Positions 43,389-52,617 of a stretch of DNA of 64,000 nucleotides are shown here, piece after piece; positions within the stretch are counted from its first letter, which is position 1, and every line of letters starts with the position of its first letter. Location of the stretch: positions 496,001 to 560,000 of the forward strand of contig NZ_VTFG01000002.1 in assembly GCF_008692035.1 (NCBI RefSeq), given 5' to 3'. The translations under genes were made by a program, and so were the position numbers. A model generated the notes under the pieces. The model made no database searches, was not told the origin of the DNA, and was given only the letters and a program-made list of their open reading frames with translations. This DNA comes from Pseudomonas marginalis (GTDB taxonomy: Bacteria > Pseudomonadota > Gammaproteobacteria > Pseudomonadales > Pseudomonadaceae).

Positions 43389-44069
43389 ATGAAATTGCTG
43401 ATCGTCGAAGACCAACCGAAAACCGGCCACTATCTGCGCCAAGGCCTGGCCGAGGCGGGCTTCACCACCGAACTGGTGGCCGACGGTACCAGCGGCCAGC
43501 ACCTGGCGCTGACCGGCGATTATGGCCTGTTGATCCTGGATGTGATGCTGCCCGGTCGCGACGGCTGGCAAATCCTGCAAGCGGTACGCAGTGCCGGCCT
43601 GGAGATCCCGGTGCTGTTTCTGACCGCCCGGGATGCCGTGGAAGACCGGGTGCACGGCCTGGAACTGGGTGCCGACGATTACCTGGTCAAGCCCTTTGCC
43701 TTCTCCGAACTGCTGGCGCGGGTACGCAGCCTGTTGCGCCGTGGCAGCAGCACGCCGCAGGAAACCGCCCTGCAACTGGCCGACCTGCGCCTGGACCTGC
43801 TCCGCCGCCGCGTCGAACGGGACGGCCAGCGCATCGACCTCACCGCCAAGGAATTCTCCCTGCTGGAGCTGCTGCTGCGCCGCCAGGGCGAAGTCCTGCC
43901 CAAGTCGCTGATTGCCTCCCAAGTGTGGGACATGAATTTCGACAGTGACACCAACATCATCGAAGTCGCGATCCGGCGCCTGCGCCTGAAAGTCGACGAT
44001 CCTTTCCCCACCAAACTGATCCATACCGTGCGCGGCATGGGTTATGTGCTGGAGGAGCGCAGCCATTGA
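43389..44069 (+). CDS. copR: Heavy-metal response regulator CopR
   Basis: 226 residues, OmpR family. The receiver has phospho-acceptor Asp51 (LILDVMLPG) and Lys in DDYLVKPF; the winged helix spans about 130-226 (LTAKEFSLLELLLRRQGEVL, VAIRRLRLKVD). It responds to copper with the CopS kinase that overlaps its stop. Start ATG 43389; 21 in-frame upstream codons lie over the cop box and are rejected. Confidence 0.94.
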   Translation: MKLLIVEDQPKTGHYLRQGLAEAGFTTELVADGTSGQHLALTGDYGLLILDVMLPGRDGWQILQAVRSAGLEIPVLFLTARDAVEDRVHGLELGADDYLVKPFAFSELLARVRSLLRRGSSTPQETALQLADLRLDLLRRRVERDGQRIDLTAKEFSLLELLLRRQGEVLPKSLIASQVWDMNFDSDTNIIEVAIRRLRLKVDDPFPTKLIHTVRGMGYVLEERSH

Positions 44070-45421
44070 TCCAGCGTCTGTCCCTGGCCAGCCGCCTGGC
44101 CCTGCTGTTTGCGGCGTGCACCGCGGTGGTCTCGTTGTTCGCCGGCGTGCTGTTCAACCGTGCCAGCGAGGCGCACTTCATTGAGCTGGACCAACAGCAA
44201 CTCGACAGCAAGCTGGTGGCGCTGCGCAGTACCTTGCAGGGCGTCGAATCACTGGACTCATTCGCCCAACGCGAAGCGCAGCTGCGAGCCGAGCTCAATC
44301 GCCAGCCTGACCTGACATTGCGCATCACCGCCGCCGGCCAGCGCTGGCTGGACGATGCGCCAAGCGTCAGCCTGCCCGAGGCGCCTGGCCTGCACACCCT
44401 GCAGAACGCCGGCACCGACTACCGCGTGTACAACGCCCCCTTGAGGCCCGGCCAGCCCGCCTCACCGCAACTGACCCTGATGCTCGACATCACCCATCAC
44501 CAGCACTTCCTGCAACGCATGCAACATTTGATCTGGCTCACCGTCGGCCTATCGGCCCTGGCCACCGCGCTGCTGGGCGCCTGGGCTGCACGCAGTGGCT
44601 TGCGGCCGTTGCGGCGCATGGGCGAAGTGGCTGCCAGTGTGTCGGCCCACTCCTTGACCCAACGCCTGCCTCAGCAGCAAATGCCGGCGGAATTGGCCGA
44701 ACTGGCCCAGGCCTTCAATGCCATGCTGGGGCGATTGGACGACGCCTTCCAACGCCTGTCGGCCTTCTCCGCCGACATTGCCCATGAACTGCGCACGCCC
44801 CTGTCGAACCTGCTGACCCAGACCCAGGTCATCCTGACCCAACCGCGCCCCCTGGAGGATTACCGCGAGGCGCTGCACAGCAACCTGGAAGAGCTGCAAT
44901 GGATGGCGCAGTTGGTGAATGACATGCTGTACCTGGCCAAGGCGGACCACGGCTTGCTGGTGCCCAAGCGCGAGCCGTTGGTACTGGCGGATGAAGTAGA
45001 GACGTTGCTGGAGTTTTTCGCGTTGCTGGCAGAAGACGCACAGGTCTCGCTGGTACGCGAAGGCGGCGCACAAACTGTCGGCGATCGCGGCATGCTGCGC
45101 CGGGCCCTGTCGAACCTGCTGGATAACGCCCTCAGGTTTACCCCGGCCGGCGGCCAAGTGCGCGTGCGGATGGTTGAAGGCGCACGGGGCGTGACACTGA
45201 CGGTAGAAAACAGCGGGGAAGGTATTCCAGCGCACGTGTTGCCGAGGCTGTTCGACCGGTTCTACCGAGCCGACCCGGCGCGCCATGAAGGCAGCAGCGA
45301 GCATGCGGGGCTGGGATTGGCGATTACCCAGTCGATTGTGCGGGCACACGGGGGGAGGATTTTTTGTGAATCCGCGGCGGGGTGGACAAGGTTTGTGATT
45401 GAGTTGCCCAGGGGAAATTGA
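44066..45421 (+). CDS. copS: Heavy-metal sensor histidine kinase CopS
   Basis: 451 residues from a TTG at 44066 that overlaps the copR stop by four bases (TTGA), after GGAGGAG. Two membrane spans (about 9-31 and 155-177) enclose the periplasmic sensor, then HAMP, the phospho-His240 in SADIAHELRTPLSN, and ATPase boxes NLLDNALRF and GLGLAIT. It should sense periplasmic copper and phosphorylate CopR. Metal ligands such as DITHHQHF near the second span are visible, the role inferred. Confidence 0.93.
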   Translation: MIQRLSLASRLALLFAACTAVVSLFAGVLFNRASEAHFIELDQQQLDSKLVALRSTLQGVESLDSFAQREAQLRAELNRQPDLTLRITAAGQRWLDDAPSVSLPEAPGLHTLQNAGTDYRVYNAPLRPGQPASPQLTLMLDITHHQHFLQRMQHLIWLTVGLSALATALLGAWAARSGLRPLRRMGEVAASVSAHSLTQRLPQQQMPAELAELAQAFNAMLGRLDDAFQRLSAFSADIAHELRTPLSNLLTQTQVILTQPRPLEDYREALHSNLEELQWMAQLVNDMLYLAKADHGLLVPKREPLVLADEVETLLEFFALLAEDAQVSLVREGGAQTVGDRGMLRRALSNLLDNALRFTPAGGQVRVRMVEGARGVTLTVENSGEGIPAHVLPRLFDRFYRADPARHEGSSEHAGLGLAITQSIVRAHGGRIFCESAAGWTRFVIELPRGN

Positions 45422-45439
45422 TGCAAGCCAGGCCGGCCC

Positions 45440-45513
45440 TATCGGGGGCAAGCCCCCTCCCACACGTTGATCCGTGAATACATTCAAATGTGGGAGGGGC
45501 TTGCCCCCGATAG
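45440..45513. repeat. REPIN between copS and lolE
   Basis: Arms ATCGGGGGCAAGCCCCCTCC and ATGTGGGAGGGGCTTGCCCC with a 20-base spacer. The right arm has lost one G of the G5 tract. It lies between convergent genes. Confidence 0.9.
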
Positions 45514-45525
45514 CGGTCTTAAAGA

Positions 45526-46770
45526 CTACGAATACCTAAGGGCATGCGCCGGCTCAATCTTCGCCGCCCGATACGCCGGGTAAATCGTCGCCAGGAAGCT
45601 CAACACAAACCCGGCCGTACAAATCAGCACCACATCGCCACTTTGCAGCTCCGAAGGCAGGTTGCTGACGAAGTACACATCCGAACTGAAGATATGCTGC
45701 CCGCTCACCCGCTCCAGCCAGCCCACCAGCTCACTCACGTTCAGCGCCGCAATCACCCCCAGCACGCCGCCGATCAAGGTGCCGACAATGCCGATCACCG
45801 TGCCCTGCACCATGAAGATCGCCATGATCTGCCGTGGCGTGGCGCCGATGGTGCGCAGGATCGCGATGTCCGCACCCTTGTCGTTCACCACCATGATCAG
45901 CGTGGCGATGATGTTGAACGCCGCGACGGCGACGATCATCAGCAACAACAGGCCGATCATGGTCTTTTCCATCTTCATCGCACTGAACAGGCTGCCCTGG
46001 GTGTGGGTCCAGTCATCGGGCTTGTAGCCGCTGCCGAGGCTGGCGGCGATGTCCGCCGAGACCTTGGGCGCTGCGTACAGGTCTTTCAACGCCAGGCGCA
46101 CGCTCTGCACCTGGTTCGGCTGCCAATGCTGTATCTCGGCAGCGTCAGCCATGTGGATGAGGGCCATGGAGCCATCCAGCTCGGCGCCGACCTTGAAGAT
46201 ACCCACTACGTTCAGACGCTGCATGCGCGGGGTGATACCACCGGGCGCACTGCTGATTTCCGGGACGATCAGGGTCAATTTGTCGCCCACATTCAGGCGA
46301 AAACGCCGGGCGGTGATTTCGCCGACCACCACGCCGAACTCGCCGGGCTTCAGGTCTTCCAGTTTGCCCTGCACGATATGCTGGACCACGATCGACACCT
46401 TGCCTTCCTGGGCCGGATCGACGCCGCTGATCTCAATCGGCTGCATCGCGCCCTTGTAGGAGAACATGCCGTCCATCTGCGTGAACGGTACGGCGGCAGT
46501 CACTTGCGGATTCTTCATCGCCGCAGCGGCCACCGGCTGCCAATCGTCGATCGGGTTCACCCCGACGATAGTGGCGTGGGGCACCATGCCAAGGATGCGC
46601 GAGCTCATTTCACGCTGGAAGCCGTTCATCACCGATAGCACCACGATCATCGCCAGCACGCCCAGGGCGAGGCCGATCATCGAGGTCATCGAGATGAACG
46701 AAACAAAACGGTTGCGGCGCTTGGCGCGGGTATAGCGCGTGCCGATGAAAATCGATAACGGTCTGAACAT
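45526..46770 (-). CDS. lolE: Lipoprotein-releasing ABC transporter permease LolE
   Basis: 414 residues, four-span MacB/FtsX-type permease. The start MFRPLSIFIGTRYTRAKRRN and the FISMTSMIGLALGVLAMIVV span match the LolC/E family; the last three spans are in the C-terminal 160 residues, ending EPAHALRYS. With LolC and LolD it lifts outer-membrane lipoproteins from the inner membrane to LolA. Order lolC-lolD-lolE as in P. aeruginosa; it is third. The upstream extension to 46869 is rejected. Confidence 0.93.
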   Translation of the reverse strand: MFRPLSIFIGTRYTRAKRRNRFVSFISMTSMIGLALGVLAMIVVLSVMNGFQREMSSRILGMVPHATIVGVNPIDDWQPVAAAAMKNPQVTAAVPFTQMDGMFSYKGAMQPIEISGVDPAQEGKVSIVVQHIVQGKLEDLKPGEFGVVVGEITARRFRLNVGDKLTLIVPEISSAPGGITPRMQRLNVVGIFKVGAELDGSMALIHMADAAEIQHWQPNQVQSVRLALKDLYAAPKVSADIAASLGSGYKPDDWTHTQGSLFSAMKMEKTMIGLLLLMIVAVAAFNIIATLIMVVNDKGADIAILRTIGATPRQIMAIFMVQGTVIGIVGTLIGGVLGVIAALNVSELVGWLERVSGQHIFSSDVYFVSNLPSELQSGDVVLICTAGFVLSFLATIYPAYRAAKIEPAHALRYS

Positions 46771-46828
46771 TCGCGGGCACCGTTGGAAAAATAGAAAACC
46801 CGGCGTCAGGCACCGGGCTTGAAACAGG

Positions 46829-47512
46829 TCAGATGGCGACCAGATGACCTTCCTGCAGGTGCAGCACACGGTCCATCTGGCGGGCCATGCTCATGTCATG
46901 GGTCACCACCAGGAACGCAGTGCGCATCTGGGTGCTCAGTTCCAGCATCAAGTCCTTGATGCCCTGGGCCGTGTGGGAGTCGAGGTTGCCGGTGGGCTCG
47001 TCGAGCATCACCAGCCCCGGGTTGTTCACCAGGGCACGGGCAATCGCCACACGCTGGCGCTCACCGCCGGACAGTTCGGCCGGCTTGTGCTCCAGGCGAT
47101 GGCCGAGGCCGACGCGCTCGAGCAACGCCTTGGCGCGCTGGCGCGCTTCCGGGATCGCGGTCTTGCCGATCAGCAACGGCATGCACACGTTTTCCAGGGC
47201 GGTGAATTCCGGCAACAGGTGGTGGAACTGGTACACAAAGCCCAACGAACGGTTGCGCAACTGGCCACGGGCCTTTTCATTCAGGGCCGACAGTTCTTCA
47301 CCGGCCAGCCATACGCTGCCCTGGGACGGCGTATCGAGGCCGCCCAACAGGTTGAGCAAGGTACTTTTGCCGGAACCGGAACTGCCGACGATCGCCACGC
47401 GCTCGCCGGGATGCAGTTCCAGTTGCAGGTTGGACAGCACCACGACCGATTCCGGGCCTTCCTCGTAGGATTTGCCCAGGTTGCGGCAGCTCAGGATTGC
47501 TTTTTCACTCAT
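46829..47512 (-). CDS. lolD: Lipoprotein-releasing ABC transporter ATPase LolD
   Basis: 227 residues. Walker A GSSGSGKSTLLN, the LolD-specific LLGGLDTPSQGSVWL, signature LSGGERQR, Walker B LVMLDEPTGNLD. It powers lipoprotein release by LolC/LolE. MSEKAILSCRNLGKSYEEG at 47512 is the family start, seven bases after the lolC stop; an in-frame ATG at 47527 is possible. lolE follows after 58 bases. Confidence 0.96.
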   Translation of the reverse strand: MSEKAILSCRNLGKSYEEGPESVVVLSNLQLELHPGERVAIVGSSGSGKSTLLNLLGGLDTPSQGSVWLAGEELSALNEKARGQLRNRSLGFVYQFHHLLPEFTALENVCMPLLIGKTAIPEARQRAKALLERVGLGHRLEHKPAELSGGERQRVAIARALVNNPGLVMLDEPTGNLDSHTAQGIKDLMLELSTQMRTAFLVVTHDMSMARQMDRVLHLQEGHLVAI

Positions 47513-47519
47513 GCCCGAT

Positions 47520-48770
47520 TCACTCATAACGTAAGGCCTGTGCTGGCTGGGTACGTGCCGCGCGCCAGGCTGGATACAGGGTGGCAAGGAAACTCAGGAC
47601 CAACGCGGCGCCGCCCACCATCAGCACGTCCTGGGCTTGCACCTGGGACGGCAGGTAATCGATGAAGTAGACGTCGGCGTTGAGGAACTTGTGGCCGATC
47701 ACCTTTTCAAGCAAGGCGATGGCGGCACTGACATTCAGCGCGGCCAAAATGCCTACCGCGGTGCCGATCAAGGTGCCGACCACGCCGATCACGGTGCCCT
47801 GCACCATGAAGATCGCCATGATCTGCCCCGGCGTGGCGCCGAGGGTGCGCAGGATGGCGATGTCGCCCTTCTTGTCATTCACCACCATCACCAGCGTGGA
47901 GATGATGTTGAAGGCGGCAACGGCGACGATCAGCAGCAACAGCAGGCCGATCATGGCTTTTTCCATGCGGATGGCCTGGTACAGGTTGCCGTGGGTGCGA
48001 GTCCAGTCGCGGGCGTAGTACTGGCTTTCACCCAAGTGTTGGGCGATTTCCCAGGCGCCGCGCGGGGCATCGAACAAGTCGTTGAACTTCAGGCGCAGGC
48101 CTTGCACCTGGTCCGGCTGCCAGCGATGCAGGCGGGCCAGGTCGGTGAGGTTGGTCAGGCCGAGGTAGCCGTCGATCTCGCCGGCGCCGACGTGGAAGGT
48201 GCCGACCACGGTAAAGCGCTTCATGCGCGGGAACATGCCGGCCGGCGTCACGGTGACTTCCGGTGCGACGAAGGTCAGCTTGTCACCGATGCCTACGCCG
48301 AGCTTGGCCGCCGCCTTGTCACCGATGACAAGGCCAAAGCTGCCGGGGGCCAGATCGTCGAGTTTGCCCTGCAACATGAACTTGTCGATGATCGAGACGT
48401 TGCGTTCCTGGGCCGGGTCGATGGCATTGAGCAGGATTTTCTGCACCTTGCCGTCGTTGGTCAGCAGCCCCTGCATCTGGGTAAACGGCGCCACGGCCAC
48501 TACCTTGGGGTTCTGCTTGACCTTGGCGGCCAGGCTTTGCCAGTCGCTGATGGGCGCATCGCCCTCGATGGTCGCGTGGGGCACCATGCCCAGCACGCGG
48601 GTGCGCATCTCATGATCGAAGCCGTTCATCACCGACAGCACTACGATCATCACGACCACGCCAAGGGCGAGACCGATCATCGAGGTCAAGGAAATGAACG
48701 ACACAAAATGATTGCGACGCTTTGCACGGGTATAACGCGTGCCAATAAATACGAAGAGAGGTCTGAACAT
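47520..48770 (-). CDS. lolC: Lipoprotein-releasing ABC transporter permease LolC
   Basis: 416 residues, paralogue of LolE with the same four-span plan: first span at about 24-46 (SLTSMIGLALGVVVMIVV), a periplasmic domain, and three spans near the C-terminus (VAAFNIISTLVMVVND; MVQGTVIGVVGTLIG; GAALVLSFLATLYPAW). First of the lolCDE operon. The LolC-specific LolA hook cannot be judged by eye, so C versus E rests on gene order. Confidence 0.93.
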   Translation of the reverse strand: MFRPLFVFIGTRYTRAKRRNHFVSFISLTSMIGLALGVVVMIVVLSVMNGFDHEMRTRVLGMVPHATIEGDAPISDWQSLAAKVKQNPKVVAVAPFTQMQGLLTNDGKVQKILLNAIDPAQERNVSIIDKFMLQGKLDDLAPGSFGLVIGDKAAAKLGVGIGDKLTFVAPEVTVTPAGMFPRMKRFTVVGTFHVGAGEIDGYLGLTNLTDLARLHRWQPDQVQGLRLKFNDLFDAPRGAWEIAQHLGESQYYARDWTRTHGNLYQAIRMEKAMIGLLLLLIVAVAAFNIISTLVMVVNDKKGDIAILRTLGATPGQIMAIFMVQGTVIGVVGTLIGTAVGILAALNVSAAIALLEKVIGHKFLNADVYFIDYLPSQVQAQDVLMVGGAALVLSFLATLYPAWRAARTQPAQALRYE

Positions 48771-48864
48771 GTCGGGGCTTGTTCGGAGGAAAAGAAGACG
48801 TCCCGGTGGCGGGGTCTGGTAAGCAGCTTTACACTCAGACCATTACCGTTACCTGGGGTTCGCC

Positions 48865-49449
48865 ATGTCGACATTAGATGAAGAAGAGCGCCGCGAATAC
48901 TACCGTATCGACGACATGATCGCACTCCAAATCAAAAGCCTGTCTGCCCCCGAAGCGGCGAGCAAGGAAGTGTTGCTGGATGATTCACCGCTGTTCAATC
49001 TGCTCAGTGAACTGCACCTGAGCGAATTTGAAGCCCAGCACCTGCTGCGCCAGCTCAGCGAGAAGGATCGCACCCTCGTGGCCTTTCTCCGGGTGCAGAA
49101 CAAACGCCTGGACTTGCTCAGCCAAATCATGGCCCGCGGCCTGCTGGATGAGGTCGGCGCCCCGCAGCCGGTGATCATTTCCGAAGGCGGCATCGATTTC
49201 CAACACCCCTCCCCCCTGACGGTGGGTGCGCACCTGGCGGTCAAGCTGGTGCTGATGCCCCAGGCGCTCGGCCTGCTGCTGCGCGCGCGGGTCACCCATT
49301 GCGATCCCAAGGGCACAGGCTTTGACGTCGGCACGGAATTCGAAGCCATGACCGATGCCCAACGCCAGCTGCTGGCGCGCTACATCCTGCAGAAACAGGC
49401 GCAGGAACGGCGCCTGGCACGGGAACAGAGCGACGCCCAAGACACCTGA
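48865..49449 (+). CDS. PilZ-domain protein (variant second motif)
   Basis: 194 residues. The N-terminal ERREYYRIDD carries the PilZ Arg motif, followed by a helical insert (about 40-110), then ISEGGIDFQHPSPL, where the D-x-S-x-x-G motif has Ile for Asp. The C-terminal 25 residues are a charged helix. It may bind c-di-GMP weakly or not at all. It is divergent from lolC, as PA2989 is. Confidence 0.85.
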   Translation: MSTLDEEERREYYRIDDMIALQIKSLSAPEAASKEVLLDDSPLFNLLSELHLSEFEAQHLLRQLSEKDRTLVAFLRVQNKRLDLLSQIMARGLLDEVGAPQPVIISEGGIDFQHPSPLTVGAHLAVKLVLMPQALGLLLRARVTHCDPKGTGFDVGTEFEAMTDAQRQLLARYILQKQAQERRLAREQSDAQDT

Positions 49450-49495
49450 ACTCTCGAATTCACCCTGCCAGACAACCTGGCGTAAAGGAGCAACT

Positions 49496-50218
49496 GTGAC
49501 CCTGATCTACGGCCACCGCGGTGCCAAAGGCGAAGCACCGGAAAACACCCTGACCAGCTTCCAGGCGTGTCTCAAGCACGGTGTACGCCGCTGCGAACTG
49601 GATTTGCACCTGTCCATGGACGGCGAGCTGATGGTCATCCACGACCCGACCCTCAAGCGCACCACCGACCGGCGCGGCAAAGTCGTCGAGTATTCGGCGG
49701 CAGACCTGGTGAAGATGGACGCGCGCAAAGGCGGCCCGGGCTGGGTCAAGCCTTGCCCGATTCCGCGCCTGGAAGAGCTGTTCGAACAGTGCGACTTCGA
49801 TCACTGGCAACTGGAAGTCAAAAGCGCCTCGCGCACCCGTGCCGCGACCACCGTGCTGGCCATCCGTGAGATGGCCGTGCGTTTCGGCCTGATGGACAAG
49901 GTCACCGTAACCTCAAGCTCGCGGGAAGTGTTGAAAGCAGCGGTTGAACTCACCCCCGACCTGTCACGCGGGCTGGTCGCCGAATATGCCTGGCTCGACC
50001 CGCTGAAGGTCGCGCAGAACTACGGCTGTGAGATGCTGGCGTTGAACTGGACGTTGTGCACCCCCGAACGCCTGGAAAAAGCCCAGCGCCAGGGTTTGCA
50101 TGTGTCCGTGTGGACGGTCAACGAACCTGCGCTGATGCGCAGGCTCGCCGACTTCGGCGTAGATAGCCTGATTACAGACTTTCCCGGTTTGGCCACTGCC
50201 ACCCTCGAGAATTACTGA
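49496..50218 (+). CDS. Glycerophosphodiester phosphodiesterase
   Basis: 240 residues, TIM-barrel GDPD. IYGHRGAKGEAPENTLTSF has the His-Arg-Gly and Glu-Asn metal and catalytic set; ELDLHLSMDGELMVIHDPTLKRTT has the second His. It has no leader, so it acts in the cytosol on glycerophosphodiesters to give glycerol-3-phosphate. The GTG at 49496 follows AAAGGAG by five bases; longer frames overlap the PilZ gene. Followed convergently by sthA. Confidence 0.93.
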   Translation: MTLIYGHRGAKGEAPENTLTSFQACLKHGVRRCELDLHLSMDGELMVIHDPTLKRTTDRRGKVVEYSAADLVKMDARKGGPGWVKPCPIPRLEELFEQCDFDHWQLEVKSASRTRAATTVLAIREMAVRFGLMDKVTVTSSSREVLKAAVELTPDLSRGLVAEYAWLDPLKVAQNYGCEMLALNWTLCTPERLEKAQRQGLHVSVWTVNEPALMRRLADFGVDSLITDFPGLATATLENY

Positions 50219-50260
50219 AATCGGTCTCCCCGGCCGGCTCAGGCCACCGGCCGGAGCCGC

Positions 50261-51655
50261 TCAAAAAAGCCGGTTGAGGCCGTCGTAGGCCGCTACCCGA
50301 TAGGCTTCGGCCATGGTCGGGTAGTTGAACGTGGTGTTGACGAAATACTTGAGGGTATTTTGCTCACCCGGCTGGTTCATGATCGCCTGGCCGATGTGCA
50401 CGATCTCCGAAGCCTGGTAGCCGAAGCAATGCACGCCGAGGACTTCCAGGGTTTCGCGGTGGAACAGGATCTTGAGCATGCCTTGCGGCTCACCGGCGAT
50501 CTGCGCACGCGCCATGCTCTTGAAGAACGCCTTGCCCACTTCGTAAGGCACCTTGGCCTTGGTCAGTTCGTGCTCGTTCTTGCCGATCGAGCTGATCTCG
50601 GGAATCGTGTAGATCCCAGTCGGCACGTCGTTCACGTAACGCCAGCTGCCGTTGTCGACAATGCTGCCGGCCGCCGAACGGCCCTGGTCATGCGCCGCAC
50701 TGGCCAGGCTTGGCCAGCCGATCACGTCACCGGCACCGTAGATGTTCGGCACGCAGGTGCGATAGTTCTCGTCGACTTCGATCTGGCCACGGCTGTTGAC
50801 CTTGACCCCGATGTTTTCCATGCCGAGCTTGTCGGTGTTGCCGGTACGGCCGTTGCACCACAGCAAGGCATCGGCCTTGATCTTCTTGCCGGACTTGAGG
50901 TGCAGGATCACGCCGTTGTCCAGGCCTTCGACCCGCTCGTATTCTTCGTTGTGACGCACGGTGATGTTGTTGTTGCTGAAGTGGTAGCTCAACGCCTGGG
51001 AAATTTCCGAGTCGAGGAAGCTCAGCAACTGGTCGCGGTTGTCCACCAGCTCCACCAGCACGCCCAGGCCGCTGAAGATCGAGGCGTATTCACAGCCGAT
51101 CACGCCGGCGCCGTAGATGATCAGCTTGCGCGGGGTGTGGCCCAGGCTGAGGATGGTGTCGCTATCGTAGATACGCGGGTGGTGGAAATCGATATCCGCC
51201 GGGCGATACGGGCGCGAACCGGTGGCGATGATGATGTGCTTGGCCACCAGCTTCTCGACCACGCCGTTGGCGCACACCACTTCGACGGTTTGCTCGTCGG
51301 CGAAGCTGCCGGTGCCGAAGAACAGGTCGACACGGTTACGGGCGTAGTAGCCGGTGCGCGAAGCGACTTGCTTGGAGATGACCTTCTCGGCGCTTTTCAG
51401 CACGTCCGGGAACGAGAACCAGCGCGGCTCACCAATGGCCCGAAACATCGGGTTGGTGTTGAACTGCATGATCTGGCGCACCGAGTGACGCAAAGCCTTG
51501 GACGGGATGGTGCCCAGGTGGGTGCAGTTACCGCCGACCTGGCGACGGCTATCGACCATCGCCACCTTGCGCCCTGCCTTCGCGGCGTTCATCGCCGCAC
51601 CTTCTCCAGCCGGGCCGGAACCCAGTACCACCACGTCGTAGTTGTAGACAGCCAT
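50261..51655 (-). CDS. sthA: Soluble pyridine nucleotide transhydrogenase
   Basis: 464 residues, flavoprotein disulfide-reductase family. FAD motif VVVLGSGPAGEGAAM; the redox-Cys site reads GGNCTHLGTIPSKALRH, with one Cys only, as is diagnostic for SthA; NAD motif IIYGAGVIGCEYASIF; C-terminal dimer block NYPTMAEAYRVAAYDGLNRL. It balances NADPH and NAD in the cytosol. Family length is 464, an exact match. Confidence 0.97.
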   Translation of the reverse strand: MAVYNYDVVVLGSGPAGEGAAMNAAKAGRKVAMVDSRRQVGGNCTHLGTIPSKALRHSVRQIMQFNTNPMFRAIGEPRWFSFPDVLKSAEKVISKQVASRTGYYARNRVDLFFGTGSFADEQTVEVVCANGVVEKLVAKHIIIATGSRPYRPADIDFHHPRIYDSDTILSLGHTPRKLIIYGAGVIGCEYASIFSGLGVLVELVDNRDQLLSFLDSEISQALSYHFSNNNITVRHNEEYERVEGLDNGVILHLKSGKKIKADALLWCNGRTGNTDKLGMENIGVKVNSRGQIEVDENYRTCVPNIYGAGDVIGWPSLASAAHDQGRSAAGSIVDNGSWRYVNDVPTGIYTIPEISSIGKNEHELTKAKVPYEVGKAFFKSMARAQIAGEPQGMLKILFHRETLEVLGVHCFGYQASEIVHIGQAIMNQPGEQNTLKYFVNTTFNYPTMAEAYRVAAYDGLNRLF

Positions 51656-51889
51656 GCGTACTCCTCAGAACAGGCCAGGCGCACGGTTGGACGCCTGGCT
51701 AAATCATGCCGCGGCCAGCGGTCATGAAGGACAATTTGGCTCAAGTGTGTGAACCGGGGCACAGTCTATATAAGGCTCAACGCCGCGCACATTAACCCTT
51801 GGTCGCGTCGTAGGCCAGTTTTGCCTTTACTACAGGAACAGGAAACCGGCATTACACTGCTGACACGCACCTTTGCAGGACGGGCCATT

Positions 51890-52423
51890 ATGCGGCATGT
51901 CGTTTTCTGTTTAATGATGATTTTTTCGGTTGTGGTGTATGCGAATGAAGCAGACCGCCTCCGGCAAGCCGATTTTCCTGCGCAAGCCCCCGGACTGGCG
52001 CTGAAAAACCAGACGGTGTTCACCTACCTCTGGGCGGATGTGTACGCGGCTGCGCTGTATACCCCGCAGACCGTGAGCGCCAGGCAGGCATGGGACTCGC
52101 AACAGCCGCTGCGCCTTGTGCTGTATTACTTTCGCGACATCGACCGCAACGATGTGATCAAGGCGGCGACGGCCACCTTGGAGCGCCAGCAAGCCAGCCC
52201 TCGCCTGAGGCTTGAAGTCGACCAGTTGCACGCCAGCTTTCGTAACATCCGCAGCGGTGATCGCTACGCCCTGGACTTTCGCCCCGGCCGTGGCCTGAAT
52301 CTGGAGATCAATGGGCAGGTGGTGTTCAGCAGCGCCAATGACGCGCTGGCAAGGGCCTACCTGGGCATTTGGCTGGCGCCCAAGGGTTTGTCCGATGACT
52401 TGCGCGGCAAACTGCTGAAATGA
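51890..52423 (+). CDS. Chalcone isomerase-like domain periplasmic protein
   Basis: 177 residues. A Sec leader (MRHVVFCLMMIFSVVVYANE, cleavage after YA-N region) precedes a chalcone-isomerase-like fold (PF16036 type): FTYLWADVYAAALYTP, LVLYYFRDIDRN, and the C-terminal ARAYLGIWLAPKGLSDDLR. Family members are thought to bind fatty acids or be structural rather than flavonoid enzymes. The ATG at 51890 follows AGGA; 47 upstream codons are rejected. Divergent from sthA. Confidence 0.85.
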   Translation: MRHVVFCLMMIFSVVVYANEADRLRQADFPAQAPGLALKNQTVFTYLWADVYAAALYTPQTVSARQAWDSQQPLRLVLYYFRDIDRNDVIKAATATLERQQASPRLRLEVDQLHASFRNIRSGDRYALDFRPGRGLNLEINGQVVFSSANDALARAYLGIWLAPKGLSDDLRGKLLK

Positions 52424-52428
52424 AAATG

Positions 52429-52447
52429 GCCTGCCCGTTAGGCAGGC
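52429..52447. terminator. Hairpin right after the chalcone-isomerase-like gene
   Basis: GCCTGCC-CGTTA-GGCAGGC, perfect 7-bp stem starting six bases beyond the stop; no T-run. Confidence 0.4.
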
Positions 52448-52463
52448 ATACGCTGAACTACCG

Positions 52464-52540
52464 CTATCGGGGGCGAGCCCCCTCCCACATTTGAAGGTAT
52501 TCACACCTCGAAATGTGGGAAGGAGCCTGCTGCCGATCAG
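52464..52540. repeat. REPIN with a decayed right arm
   Basis: Left arm CTATCGGGGGCGAGCCCCCT (A to G in the core) and right arm ATGTGGGAAGGAGCCTGCTG, clearly decayed. Spacer about 20 bases. Between convergent genes. Confidence 0.82.
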
Positions 52541-52571
52541 GCCCTGCTCGACAACACAAACCCGCTGCCAT

Positions 52572-52602
52572 GAAAAAGCCCCGAACCAGTCGGGGCTTTT
52601 TC
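52572..52602. terminator. Bidirectional intrinsic terminator by gap
   Basis: GAAAAAGCCCCGA, short loop, TCGGGGCTTTTTC, 15 bases beyond the gap stop. Perfect stem with T5 and A5 flanks. Confidence 0.93.
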
Positions 52603-52617
52603 ATTCAGTGCTAAGGC

